Shown here: piece after piece, positions 52,775 to 61,026 of the stretch
Position numbering within the stretch: the stretch's first letter is position 1
Layout of the letters: each line of letters starts with the position of its first letter
NCBI GenBank assembly: GCA_964637165.1
Contig: CAZWVI010000010.1
Location: forward strand, 1-64,000
Length of the DNA: 64,000 nucleotides
From: CAZWVI01 sp964637165
GTDB taxonomy: Bacteria; Planctomycetota; UBA1135
Direction of reading: 5' to 3'
The notes under the pieces: generated by a model
What the model saw: the letters and a program-made list of their open reading frames with translations, nothing else
The model's database searches: none
What the model was told of the DNA's origin: nothing
Made by a program: the position numbers and the translations under genes

Positions 52775-53065
52775 TTAAACTTCAAACTCTGGCACTGAGT
52801 TATCAGCTAATCTTGAATGTCCGGTGTGGTCCTTGAGCGCACGTTTTGGGTATCCAAGTTCGGCCATGCCAATCAGACCGGTGTCATCGTCAGATGCACA
52901 AATATCGTTTTCCTTGCGGGCGCAACTACAGTCGCCCAATTCTTCACCGTTGGCGCCGACTCCGCCGCATGAGCCAGAGAGCCGACGCCCGGTAAAAACC
53001 ACTCCCACCGCCATTGCAGCAATAGCTACCGCAAAGACTACAAAGGTGAGAATGAAGGTGGTCAA
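52775..53065 (-). CDS. nqrM: NQR maturation factor NqrM
   Basis: This 96-residue protein has one N-terminal membrane helix (FILTFVVFAVAIAAMAVGVVF) followed by GRRLSGSCGGVGANGEELGDCSC, the hallmark of NqrM (DUF539). NqrM delivers iron to the NqrD/NqrE centre. The C-terminal extension (KENDICASDDDTG onward) is longer than in gamma-proteobacterial NqrM. The start is a TTG at 53065, since no ATG precedes the conserved MTTF-like start. It follows the chalcone-isomerase-like gene by one base, and lies 1.4 kb from the nqr operon on the other strand. Confidence 0.88.
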   Translation of the reverse strand: MTTFILTFVVFAVAIAAMAVGVVFTGRRLSGSCGGVGANGEELGDCSCARKENDICASDDDTGLIGMAELGYPKRALKDHTGHSRLADNSVPEFEV

Positions 53066-53066
53066 A

Positions 53067-53810
53067 TTACTTGGCTAGCTTTTGCGCTCTCTTGGCGCGC
53101 GCCGCGTGCTCGGCAATTCGTGCACGACCGTTCGCGAAATCATCGCGCGCATCGTCGGCAACAGTGTCTTCACCAATCGCGGTGTCAAACAAGGCCACGC
53201 AAACGTTATGGGAAACAAGCTCACCAATAACTTTTCCCTCGTGGCGTACGGTCAACTTACCGCCTGGGTGCCATGCGAAAACTAATTCATGGCCATCTTC
53301 AAGTTCTTTAGTAAACCAAGACTTTAGCTTTTTAAGTCCAGCCTCGCCAGCGGCGACCCGTTCTTCATTGCCCTTCTTAGCCTTACCTGCTTTAGCAAGA
53401 TCGGCGAGTCGTGGTTCAAGTGAATCTTCAAATGCATCACCGATATCTTCACCATCTACGTCACGCACGAAGACCCAGCGCAAAGTTTTGGAGAAGTCGC
53501 CATTTAATAAGGCATCGTAGTACTTGTTATCCTTTTGAACTTTCTTAACTGAAGTGTCTTTCCACTTTGCCAATGCTTTGTTGGCGCCAATTGGGTCTAC
53601 GTACAAACCAAGCGCGTAAACTTTAACGCGCAAAAATGTTTTGTCGCGGACTCCCACGCCCATCAAAGATTGAGCAGTTTTGGAACCCGGCCAAACGGCA
53701 GAGTTGGCGAACTCGATATCGGTTCGCGGTTCAATGGTGACATCCTTAGCTTGCTGAGCAGGCGCAGCAAAAAGGGCAGGGGCAATGGCTAGTGCAAGTG
53801 TTGTAATCAT
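53067..53810 (-). CDS. chalcone-isomerase-like secreted protein
   Basis: This 247-residue protein has a signal peptide (TTLALAIAPALFAAPAQ) and one CHI-like domain, marked by GVGVRDKTFLRVKVYALGLYVD near residue 52 and by KKLKSWFTKELEDGHELVFAWHPGGKLTV. Bacterial members are periplasmic, of unknown ligand (fatty acids have been suggested), and lack the plant enzyme's role. It stands directly upstream of nqrM and is probably cotranscribed with it. Confidence 0.85.
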   Translation of the reverse strand: MITTLALAIAPALFAAPAQQAKDVTIEPRTDIEFANSAVWPGSKTAQSLMGVGVRDKTFLRVKVYALGLYVDPIGANKALAKWKDTSVKKVQKDNKYYDALLNGDFSKTLRWVFVRDVDGEDIGDAFEDSLEPRLADLAKAGKAKKGNEERVAAGEAGLKKLKSWFTKELEDGHELVFAWHPGGKLTVRHEGKVIGELVSHNVCVALFDTAIGEDTVADDARDDFANGRARIAEHAARAKRAQKLAK

Positions 53811-53851
53811 GGGTGTTTCTCCAATTGGGAGTCGATTCAGAATAGGCTCCC

Positions 53852-54886
53852 CTACTCGAATTGTCGAACCAGAACCTTGCCAAAAACTTTACGCTCGCCA
53901 AGGTGACGATGAGCCTTTTCGAGGTCTGTCATAGCGAATTTCTGGTCAATAACGGGACAGAGTTCACCCTGCCAAATCAATTTAGCAACTTCGTGAAAAT
54001 CCTGTATATCACCCATTGTTGAGCCGAGGATAGACAGTGATTTAAAGAAGATTGGGGCGAGATTCAACTTCATTTCTGCGCCCGAAGTTACCCCGCAGGT
54101 AACCAGCCGGCCGCCCTTAGCCAACAACCAAACTCCGCTCGGCAAGGTGTCAACTCCCACATGATCAACAATGATGTCAAAGTTTGCACCCCCGACCCAC
54201 TCTTTGGCTGCCTTTCGCCAATCCCCTTCACGATAGTTAACTCCAAAGTCGGCGCCGTTTGCAGCTGCCAAGTCTAACTTGGGTTGGCTTCCAGCCGTGA
54301 CCATAACTTGCGCCCCAAAGTGTTTGGCGATTTGAGTCGCGGCCACCGACACTCCCGAACCTGCCGCGTGAATCAAGACCCGATCACCGGCCTTTATCCG
54401 ACACCGCACCACCACCATGTGCCACGCTGTCAAATAAGTAAGCGGAAAAGCTGCCGCAACATCTAAGCCAATGTGTCCTGGAACTGGCAAAACATTGCGC
54501 GCATTAACTACAGCAAACTCGGCATTGCCCCCGTCAGTTGTTTCGCCATAAATTCCATAACCTTTACACAAACTTTCATTACCAGCTTGACAATGGCGAC
54601 ACTCACCGCAACTAAATCCCGGATTAACACAAACCGCTTGACCAACTTCAAGCCCCTCAACACCTTCACCAAGTTGAGAAATGTGCCCACTGAAATCGCA
54701 ACCTGGTGTAATCGGTAAAGGAAATTTATGACCAGGAACTCCACGGCGCACCCATGTATCTAAATGGTTTAGTGCACACCATGCGACCTTTATTTGCACT
54801 TCCCCCACTTTGGGAAGTGGAACCTCAATCTTTTCATGGCTTAAAACATCAAAGCCACCGTGTTCGTGAATTCTTACTGCGCGCAT
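53852..54886 (-). CDS. zinc-binding alcohol dehydrogenase family protein
   Basis: This 344-residue MDR-superfamily oxidoreductase has the structural zinc site CGECRHCQAGNESLC, GCDFSGHISQLGEGV, and the nucleotide-binding HAAGSGVSVAATQIAKHFG. At the catalytic-zinc position, CALNHLDTWVRRG lacks the classical CHTD pattern, as in the quinone-oxidoreductase branch. The NAD(P)H-dependent reaction is unknown. It lies 41 bases upstream of the chalcone-isomerase-like gene and 9 bases downstream of the VWA gene, all on the minus strand. Confidence 0.9.
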   Translation of the reverse strand: MRAVRIHEHGGFDVLSHEKIEVPLPKVGEVQIKVAWCALNHLDTWVRRGVPGHKFPLPITPGCDFSGHISQLGEGVEGLEVGQAVCVNPGFSCGECRHCQAGNESLCKGYGIYGETTDGGNAEFAVVNARNVLPVPGHIGLDVAAAFPLTYLTAWHMVVVRCRIKAGDRVLIHAAGSGVSVAATQIAKHFGAQVMVTAGSQPKLDLAAANGADFGVNYREGDWRKAAKEWVGGANFDIIVDHVGVDTLPSGVWLLAKGGRLVTCGVTSGAEMKLNLAPIFFKSLSILGSTMGDIQDFHEVAKLIWQGELCPVIDQKFAMTDLEKAHRHLGERKVFGKVLVRQFE

Positions 54887-54895
54887 GCGCTTAGC

Positions 54896-56092
54896 CTAGC
54901 GTAGCAAGACTAAATCACCATCATTTTGCACGGTTATTTCCTTTAATAAACGCCGTTGTGCTGGCCCTACGCCAATTCCAACCGCACTAATTCGTAAATT
55001 CAACCAACGATTTGCATTGCTTATTCCTAACGCGATTTCGCGAGGGTCGCGTTCGCCGACCGATGGCGCGCCATCACTCAACAACACGATTTCTTCAATA
55101 GGTGAAAACTCTAGGGCTCGTTTTAAGCCGCCAAACAAATCGGTGCCTCCATCAAAGTTGCGCGCCGCAGTCCATTGCTTGGCGCGTGCTAAAGACGGTG
55201 AATTTCTTTCGAGCATTGCTGAGGACAAACAGCGCACCTCACTAGCAAAGCAAACTAATCCAAAACTTCCATTACTTGGCAAGCGCGGTAAAAGTTGATC
55301 GACTTCCTTAATCGCAATTTGGCCACGACTTCCAGGACCACGCTCCTCCATTTCGGCACCCATTGAGCCCGAGGAATCAAGTACAAAAACCACATCCTTG
55401 CCATAAATCGGCAAGCCAAAATAGCTGACTGTCCATTCTTCATTTTCCTCGTCACTTTGTTCGCGAAAAAAAGGCGTGCCAGTTGCTTTGTGATAGCGCA
55501 TCCAATACTTCCAAGCTTTGGCATCGTTGGCCATTTTATACCCAGTTAAATCACGCAACATTTGGACCGCTTTAGATTCAGCCCGGCCACCTGGTTGAGC
55601 TTCAAGCACGCGAATTAAATAAGGAATGTCCGTAGAACTTACATCTAAGGCAATTAAATCTAAGGCCTCAAGTAGCAAAGCTCCCTCGGCGCGGCTTAAT
55701 TGACGCAACGCCTCAACCCTTCCACGGGCACCGTGATGCCAAGCCATGCCACGCATCGCCGCAACTTTCACTTCCATTGGGACTTGCTGTTCACGCAACA
55801 CTTCGGCGGCGAATGACTCGCCTCCGTCCGGATCATTTATCACTCGCGCAAACACTGCCTCAGCCCGCAAATCGACTCTTCGCGTACGCAAATAGGGCTT
55901 TAGTGAATCTAACTCGAAGTCACGCAAATCGGTTAACTCGGCATAAACATCATTTTTCTCGCGGGCGCTGGCTGAACTGCGAGCCAGAACCTTGAACATC
56001 GCTGCGACACGATTTTCTTGCGCGGGGCTTGCAACTGGCTCCATTATGGGCAGCGCGCAGGTGCTCAACATGAGCAGGGTGGCAGTCAACAT
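54896..56092 (-). CDS. HEAT-repeat and VWA-domain protein
   Basis: This 398-residue protein has a hydrophobic start (LTATLLMLSTCALPIM), a HEAT-like helical region to about residue 200, and a C-terminal von Willebrand A domain. The metal-ion-dependent adhesion site is complete: DSSGSMG, GGTDLFGGL and LLSDGAPSVG. It is likely to sit in the periplasm or at the surface and to mediate protein-protein binding. Its start faces the divergent gene at 56140. Confidence 0.87.
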   Translation of the reverse strand: MLTATLLMLSTCALPIMEPVASPAQENRVAAMFKVLARSSASAREKNDVYAELTDLRDFELDSLKPYLRTRRVDLRAEAVFARVINDPDGGESFAAEVLREQQVPMEVKVAAMRGMAWHHGARGRVEALRQLSRAEGALLLEALDLIALDVSSTDIPYLIRVLEAQPGGRAESKAVQMLRDLTGYKMANDAKAWKYWMRYHKATGTPFFREQSDEENEEWTVSYFGLPIYGKDVVFVLDSSGSMGAEMEERGPGSRGQIAIKEVDQLLPRLPSNGSFGLVCFASEVRCLSSAMLERNSPSLARAKQWTAARNFDGGTDLFGGLKRALEFSPIEEIVLLSDGAPSVGERDPREIALGISNANRWLNLRISAVGIGVGPAQRRLLKEITVQNDGDLVLLR

Positions 56093-56139
56093 TATTTAAG
56101 ATAGTAACGATTCACCATAGGCAACCATAAAATCCATTT

Positions 56140-56505
56140 ATGCAACTGTCGTTAAACCTCGATTTGCCCCAGTTAGGGCCGGTGCTGGCCAAATTGCTAC
56201 CGTTGCAACTTGGCGAGCCGCAAGCGCTATCAATCAGCGACGAAAGTTTCGAGCTTCAAGTTAAAGTAAAAATGCTTGGCTTGGTTAGTCTTACCGCCAA
56301 AGTTAGCAAAGGTGATTCCGGACTTACCCTGTCTAATTTTACAATTGTCGGAGGCGGGGTTTTGGGTTCACTCGGCAGCGGCAAAATCATCGACAAGCTC
56401 CAACAAAAAATAGCTGAACTTGACACCAACATCAGTTTAGATGAAATCCGTTTGCGCCTTTGGGGAGAAAGCGACGGCCAACGCTTGCACGTTGAATGGA
56501 AGTAA
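56140..56505 (+). CDS. hypothetical protein, 121 aa
   Basis: I do not recognise this protein. It has no signal peptide and is rich in alternating beta strands (FELQVKVKMLGLVSLTAKV, GLTLSNFTIVGGGVLG) with a helix (KIIDKLQQKIAEL). The composition resembles lipid-binding or LmeA/DUF2993-like folds, only faintly. It overlaps the following membrane protein gene by ten bases, so the two are likely coupled. Confidence 0.65.
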   Translation: MQLSLNLDLPQLGPVLAKLLPLQLGEPQALSISDESFELQVKVKMLGLVSLTAKVSKGDSGLTLSNFTIVGGGVLGSLGSGKIIDKLQQKIAELDTNISLDEIRLRLWGESDGQRLHVEWK

Positions 56506-57899
56506 CTCATAAATCTTCGCGATTCGTTCCACGGCTTATTCATGGTGCAGCATGTGGCGCGGCAATTTGTGCGCTGCTCGGAATGATTGAAGCGGGGCTA
56601 CTTTTAATCGATCACGAGTACCATCGTGACTTTGGACTTCTTAGCCGTGTCTTATGGCCCAACATTAAACTAGGCGCGATCCTCGGTCTATTGGCCGCCG
56701 TTTCAGCACCACTTTTTTCAACCCGCAAAGATCGTAAATTTCCTGGATTGCAAATTGGCCTACTGGTGTTCGGGTTGCTGGCCGCACTACAGCTTGGCCT
56801 GCACCTAAATTCGGATTGGCCACAACGCAGCATGTGGGCCTTTCTTTTAATGTTGGTGATTCAACAAACCGCCCGCCTATTGGCCACTACTCGCCTCGGC
56901 TGGATGACTGCGCCATTTTTCACACCACTCGCCAACGGCTGCACCTTGTTGATCTGTGTTTTGCTTAGTGGCGTGGCGTGGTTTATTCCAGAGTTTTCAG
57001 CACTTCAAGCGTCCACCAAAAAATTGTCGATTGAAGCTGCGCACAATTTGCAGGTGGAGCTTGACCAAGTGATTCACCATCAAGCAAAAGCACCGCAACA
57101 TCTTTTAGTTTTCAATTTACTAAACGGTGATAGTGCAAGATTTGGTTATTCAGGTTATGCGCGTTCCACTACTCCGGGCATCGACCTACTCGCCAACGAG
57201 GGTGTGATCGTTCGAGAACTTAAATCAGCAGAAACGCAACGGCTAAATTTTGGCAAGTTGGCGCTTCAGTTAAACGCCAATGGCTGGCAAACTCAAGCCA
57301 TCAGCTTTGGGGGTGGAACTGGGACAAATTTATCCGCGATTGCCAACTGTTTCCGTCGATTCAACTTATTGGACAATCTTAGTATGCAAAATGGCACCAT
57401 GGCGGCGCGCGTTTGGCGAAAACTTAGCGGTCTTCCGCGGCCCAAGGCCAGCCGCGAACAGTTGGTTAATCATCAACTACGACCGTTTAATGCGGCTCAG
57501 GCAAAACAGCGACGACTGTTTTCTTACATTGAATTAAGTCACGCCCTAGAGCCACTTTCTCCACCTGACCAATTGGCAAATCAGTTCATGCCTGAAGGGT
57601 TAAATGCCCAATCAGCATTTAGCACGCCAGCAAACGTAGAAGCTCAGCGTAGCCTGCAAGACGCTGAGTTCTTAGCAATGGACCAAGTCATTGCCAGCGT
57701 TGTCGCCGCACTTAGCGATGCTGATTTTTTAGAAGACACCTTAGTTGTAATTTGCGGAAGCCAGGTTTCAAATGGTGATTTCGCCACACCACTAGTCATG
57801 CGCAATCCGCGTAAATTGTCCGCTGCAAAAGTTATTTCGATTCCAGGTGCTAGTGCAAATGATTTGCCTAGCTTTCTACTGAACTTAATAACGGAATAG
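56496..57899 (+). CDS. membrane protein with degenerate sulfatase fold (pseudoenzyme)
   Basis: This 467-residue protein has about five membrane helices to residue 170 and then a region that follows the sulfatase-like proteins of the window strand by strand, without their active site. LLVFNLLNGDSARFGYSGY replaces VVLLIDTLRADHLSCYGY (first metal Asp lost), and TTPGIDLLANEGV keeps the next segment. The nucleophile loop is missing. DTLVVICGSQVSNGD stands where DHGE should be. It is probably non-catalytic, perhaps a partner of the active enzymes; this is inferred. It overlaps the convergent gene by 15 bases. Confidence 0.7.
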   Translation: MEVTHKSSRFVPRLIHGAACGAAICALLGMIEAGLLLIDHEYHRDFGLLSRVLWPNIKLGAILGLLAAVSAPLFSTRKDRKFPGLQIGLLVFGLLAALQLGLHLNSDWPQRSMWAFLLMLVIQQTARLLATTRLGWMTAPFFTPLANGCTLLICVLLSGVAWFIPEFSALQASTKKLSIEAAHNLQVELDQVIHHQAKAPQHLLVFNLLNGDSARFGYSGYARSTTPGIDLLANEGVIVRELKSAETQRLNFGKLALQLNANGWQTQAISFGGGTGTNLSAIANCFRRFNLLDNLSMQNGTMAARVWRKLSGLPRPKASREQLVNHQLRPFNAAQAKQRRLFSYIELSHALEPLSPPDQLANQFMPEGLNAQSAFSTPANVEAQRSLQDAEFLAMDQVIASVVAALSDADFLEDTLVVICGSQVSNGDFATPLVMRNPRKLSAAKVISIPGASANDLPSFLLNLITE

Positions 57900-58301
57900 T
57901 TGACGTACCAGCGCAAACACTGGCACGATGCCATTGATTGCAGCCACCAAAACCAAATCGTAACTATCCCAACGCCAACGGCGGCGAGTACGCGACATCA
58001 TAAAGCGCAAAACTAAGGCCTCGATAGCGGCGGTAAACAGCCACACGAAAAGACACGCGGCCAGCCATGACATTAGGCCATAATAAAGTTCGATCTGTTC
58101 ACTACTATTTCCAATCGCGCCACTCTTCAACATCACCCACGCGGTAAAAAATGAAGCACCGTTTGCGGCAAATAACAACTTACATGTAGTCGAAAAATCG
58201 CGGCCGAGAGTGAACCAAATAATCCACCACTCAACGAACAAAACGATAGCCACAATTATTGGATGAAATCCAAAACTCCAAATTTCGGCTAAGGGGTTCA
58301 A
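57885..58301 (-). CDS. small integral membrane protein
   Basis: This 138-residue protein has four probable membrane helices (FHPIIVAIVLFVEWWIIWF, LLFAANGASFFTAWVML, LMSWLAACLFVWLFTAAIEAL, DLVLVAAINGIVPVFALV). I do not recognise the family. A basic loop (SRTRRRWRWDSY) suggests a cytosolic side. It starts three bases downstream of the SANT/Myb-like gene stop on the same strand. Confidence 0.72.
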   Translation of the reverse strand: MNPLAEIWSFGFHPIIVAIVLFVEWWIIWFTLGRDFSTTCKLLFAANGASFFTAWVMLKSGAIGNSSEQIELYYGLMSWLAACLFVWLFTAAIEALVLRFMMSRTRRRWRWDSYDLVLVAAINGIVPVFALVRQLFRY

Positions 58302-58304
58302 GCT

Positions 58305-59069
58305 TTAAGCGGAAGTGTCGCGAGTACCGCTGTCATCACGGTCATCACGCTGGTCACGGTTATAACGCAAGTTGACATTTTCACGTCCCATGTTGCGCAA
58401 TCGTTCAGCGTCCTTCTTCAAACCCAAATCATGCGCCTTGGAAACCACACTCTTAACCGAGCGACCGAGTTTTTTGGCCAGTTCCAAGTTTGATTTCGTT
58501 TGGTATTCAGCCTTGAGCAATTCAATATGCTCAGCTGACCAACGCGGCATCCGAGTGCGCCCCGTGGTAGTACCAGTGCGTCTGCGGAATCCTTTGTCCT
58601 TCGCTAGGCAAAGTTCACGAGCTTTCTCATCGATGTCTGACTCGGGGCGACCAAGAATCATTACCAGATCACGGTTTTCGCGAGTGCCAAACATGCGCTT
58701 CAACTCTTGCACATCGTCTGCAGTCCAAGGGCGTGACTTGGCCATGCCTTGGAGTTCTTCAACCTTGCGCTTTATCTCAAGTTGCGAACGGAGCAAAATT
58801 TGCGAAATCACCTCGATATTGGCGGCGCCTAGATAATTCTTAAGTGATTTAACTTCGCGCGCGCTCCAAGGACCGACCTTTTCTTCCCCAGCAAATACCA
58901 ACCTCGCCATACGGCGCACACTCTCAACCGAACGATTTAACTCGCGTACGATTTGCGCAACAGAACGCAATCCGTGAGAACGCTTTAAGGTTTCAATCTC
59001 CGCCTGAGACCAAGGACCTTTGCGGCGGCCATTGGCTTTTTTCGGCGGTTGATTAGGGCCTGAGTGCAT
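58305..59069 (-). CDS. four-repeat SANT/Myb-like DNA-binding protein, 5' end uncertain
   Basis: About 255 residues from the ATG at 59069. Four repeats of 40-45 residues begin with an aromatic tripeptide: KGPWSQAEIETLKRSHG, VGPWSAREVKSLKNYLG, SRPWTADDVQELKRMFG, MPRWSAEHIELLKAEYQ. Each is followed by a second helix and an R-S-x-x-S/D-type turn (LNRSVESV, LLRSQLEI, LGRPESDI, LGRSVKSV). This is the SANT/Myb helix-turn-helix pattern. The C-terminus is basic and acidic (NLRYNRDQRDDRDDSG). The real start may lie in the poly-G and gap region just upstream. A DNA-binding or regulatory role is likely. Confidence 0.72.
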   Translation of the reverse strand: MHSGPNQPPKKANGRRKGPWSQAEIETLKRSHGLRSVAQIVRELNRSVESVRRMARLVFAGEEKVGPWSAREVKSLKNYLGAANIEVISQILLRSQLEIKRKVEELQGMAKSRPWTADDVQELKRMFGTRENRDLVMILGRPESDIDEKARELCLAKDKGFRRRTGTTTGRTRMPRWSAEHIELLKAEYQTKSNLELAKKLGRSVKSVVSKAHDLGLKKDAERLRNMGRENVNLRYNRDQRDDRDDSGTRDTSA

Positions 59070-59189
59070 GGGGGGGGGGGGGGGGGGTTGTTTTTGGGGG
59101 GGGGGGGTGGGGGGGGGGCCGGGGCGGGGGGTGTTGTTTNNNNNNNNNNCCCCGCCCCGCGCGCCCCCGCCGCCCCCCCGCCCCCCCCC
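59070..59189. other. poly-G/poly-C tract with assembly gap
   Basis: From 59070 to about 59139 the plus strand is nearly all G; 59140-59149 are Ns; 59150-59189 is mostly C. Ten Ns with homopolymer flanks look like a scaffold join and unreliable base calls. It may hide the first codons of the SANT/Myb gene. Confidence 0.85.
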
Positions 59190-59292
59190 ACAGTTAAAAG
59201 ACAGTACGGGAGGGAAGCAGGACATCCGCTCCAGTTTCTAGTATGCGCATGCGGTAGTAGTTCGCAAAGAATTAATTAGGAAATAGGATTAA

Positions 59293-61026
59293 TTAATCGC
59301 CGTAAACGACGGCGTCCCAACAGCGCTTAGCGGCACTGTCCAAAAGTTCAAATGCTTCGCTCGACGTGCTTGATTTGGCCGCTTTATTCGACAATTGGCG
59401 TAACTCCTCAAAGTCACAATGCTTAAGCACAGCCTTTATTTCAGGAACAAATGGTGGTGCGCAGGAGAGAGTTTGAAAACCGGCACCAACCAAGAAAAGC
59501 GCGCCGGCGAATTGGCCAGCCATTTCACCGCAGACTGACACTGGTTTGCCCAGCGAATGGCACGCCTTGGCAATGTAGCGCAAGGTACGCAAGTGAGCTG
59601 GGTGGTATGGTTGATATAAATCGGCTACCCAAGAATTATCGCGGTCGACGGCGAACAAATACTGAGTCAGGTCGTTTGTTCCAACGCTTACGAAGTCGGC
59701 CTCGGCGGCCATATCGCGCGCGGCCAAGGCCGCGGCCGGCACTTCAATCATGACTCCAACCGGCGGAACCTTTTCGTCACCGGCAGCGAACTTAATTAGC
59801 TCTATTGCTTCGCGCAATTCTTCGACGGTGGTGACCATCGGCAAAAGAATGCGTACGTCGCCATTTTTGCGTGCCTTGATTAAGGCACTTGCTTGAGTTA
59901 ACAGTAAATCCTTGAATTTCAAGCTAAGTCGCAGACCGCGCCAACCCATTGCCGGGTTCGCTTCTTCGGGGTGGCCAAAGTAGCGGAGTTGTTTGTCGCC
60001 GCCAATGTCAAGAGTGCGAAAGACAACCGGCTTGTCTGGGAATTTGGCCAGCACCGATTCGTAAATGGCGGTTTGTTCAGGGATTGTCGGAAAGAAAGGT
60101 CGCTCCATGTAAGCAAACTCGGTGCGAAATAACCCGACCCCTTCGGCAATGCTCGGATCAAACATTTCCAAATCCTTGGGTGATTCAATGTTTACCGTTA
60201 CGGCTACTTGTGTGCCATCCTTGGTAACACCAGGTTCACTGGCACTTTTAATTAAACGTGCATGCACGTGGGCGCGTTCCTCTGCCAGCTCGCGCGCGGA
60301 TTTTTCTTCAGCTCCGTTTGCACCAAGCAGGGCGGTGCCTTCGTCAGCATGGATTACGCAAATTTCGTGCGATTTGGCTTTGATGTGAATGGAGTCGGCG
60401 CCGGTGATGGTCGGGATTCCAAATGAGCGTGCGAGCACTGCTCCGTGCGAAAAGCGGCCGCCGCGATGACAAGCAATGGCGGCGAGTTGCTGTTGATGAT
60501 GGTGGGTTACTAATGAAGGGGTAAGTTCTTCGGCAATCAGAATTAAACCCTCTTTGGAGTTAACTGCCTGTTGCTGGTCATCGTTTCCAAGTTCACCAAC
60601 CACTGCTAACCACGGGTCGCGCAAGTCGGCGGCCCACGATTTCATTTCACCGCCCTCCATTTTTTCAAGAGCACCCTCGAACTCGTCAAGCAATGCTTGG
60701 ACCGCCGACTCGGGTTGGAGATTTTTCTCGAGAATAGAGTGCTCAAGGCTACGGTGCGCGGCCGGGTCCTGAAGTACCGCAATTTGCGCGCCATAAATCG
60801 CCGCGTCCTGCATTCCCAACTCTCGGGTGGTTAGAGTTTGAATATGCTGTAAATCAGTAATCGCCCGTTTGTGGGCAGCTTCCAGTCTTTTGAGCGCGAG
60901 TTCTGGGAGTTCGCCTTCAAGAAAGCGTTCGGGAATACGACTACCGCCGACTTGCACCACAACCCATGCTCGGCCGACACCAACGCCGGGGCTGACAGGA
61001 TTTCCAGTGATGCGAATGCGCGCCAT
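59293..61026 (-). CDS. ptsI: phosphoenolpyruvate-protein phosphotransferase (PTS enzyme I)
   Basis: This 577-residue enzyme transfers phosphate from PEP to HPr in the cytosol. The N-terminal domain has the active-site His in ACHRGGRFSHGAVLARSFG (usual form GGxTSHxAIxAR). The PEP-binding domain has EGVGLFRTEFAYM, GWRGLRLSL, FVSVGTNDLTQYLFAVDRDN and VSVCGEMAG. The length matches enzyme I (about 575). No HPr or sugar-specific enzyme II is nearby. It may therefore serve a regulatory or nitrogen PTS. It overlaps the glyS-like gene by one base. Confidence 0.94.
   Translation of the reverse strand: MARIRITGNPVSPGVGVGRAWVVVQVGGSRIPERFLEGELPELALKRLEAAHKRAITDLQHIQTLTTRELGMQDAAIYGAQIAVLQDPAAHRSLEHSILEKNLQPESAVQALLDEFEGALEKMEGGEMKSWAADLRDPWLAVVGELGNDDQQQAVNSKEGLILIAEELTPSLVTHHHQQQLAAIACHRGGRFSHGAVLARSFGIPTITGADSIHIKAKSHEICVIHADEGTALLGANGAEEKSARELAEERAHVHARLIKSASEPGVTKDGTQVAVTVNIESPKDLEMFDPSIAEGVGLFRTEFAYMERPFFPTIPEQTAIYESVLAKFPDKPVVFRTLDIGGDKQLRYFGHPEEANPAMGWRGLRLSLKFKDLLLTQASALIKARKNGDVRILLPMVTTVEELREAIELIKFAAGDEKVPPVGVMIEVPAAALAARDMAAEADFVSVGTNDLTQYLFAVDRDNSWVADLYQPYHPAHLRTLRYIAKACHSLGKPVSVCGEMAGQFAGALFLVGAGFQTLSCAPPFVPEIKAVLKHCDFEELRQLSNKAAKSSTSSEAFELLDSAAKRCWDAVVYGD

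Noticed and set aside
59250..59290. A/T-rich repeat ATTAATT near the end of the PTS enzyme I gene
   Set aside because: Two short direct copies only; not distinguishable from chance in A/T-rich spacer sequence.
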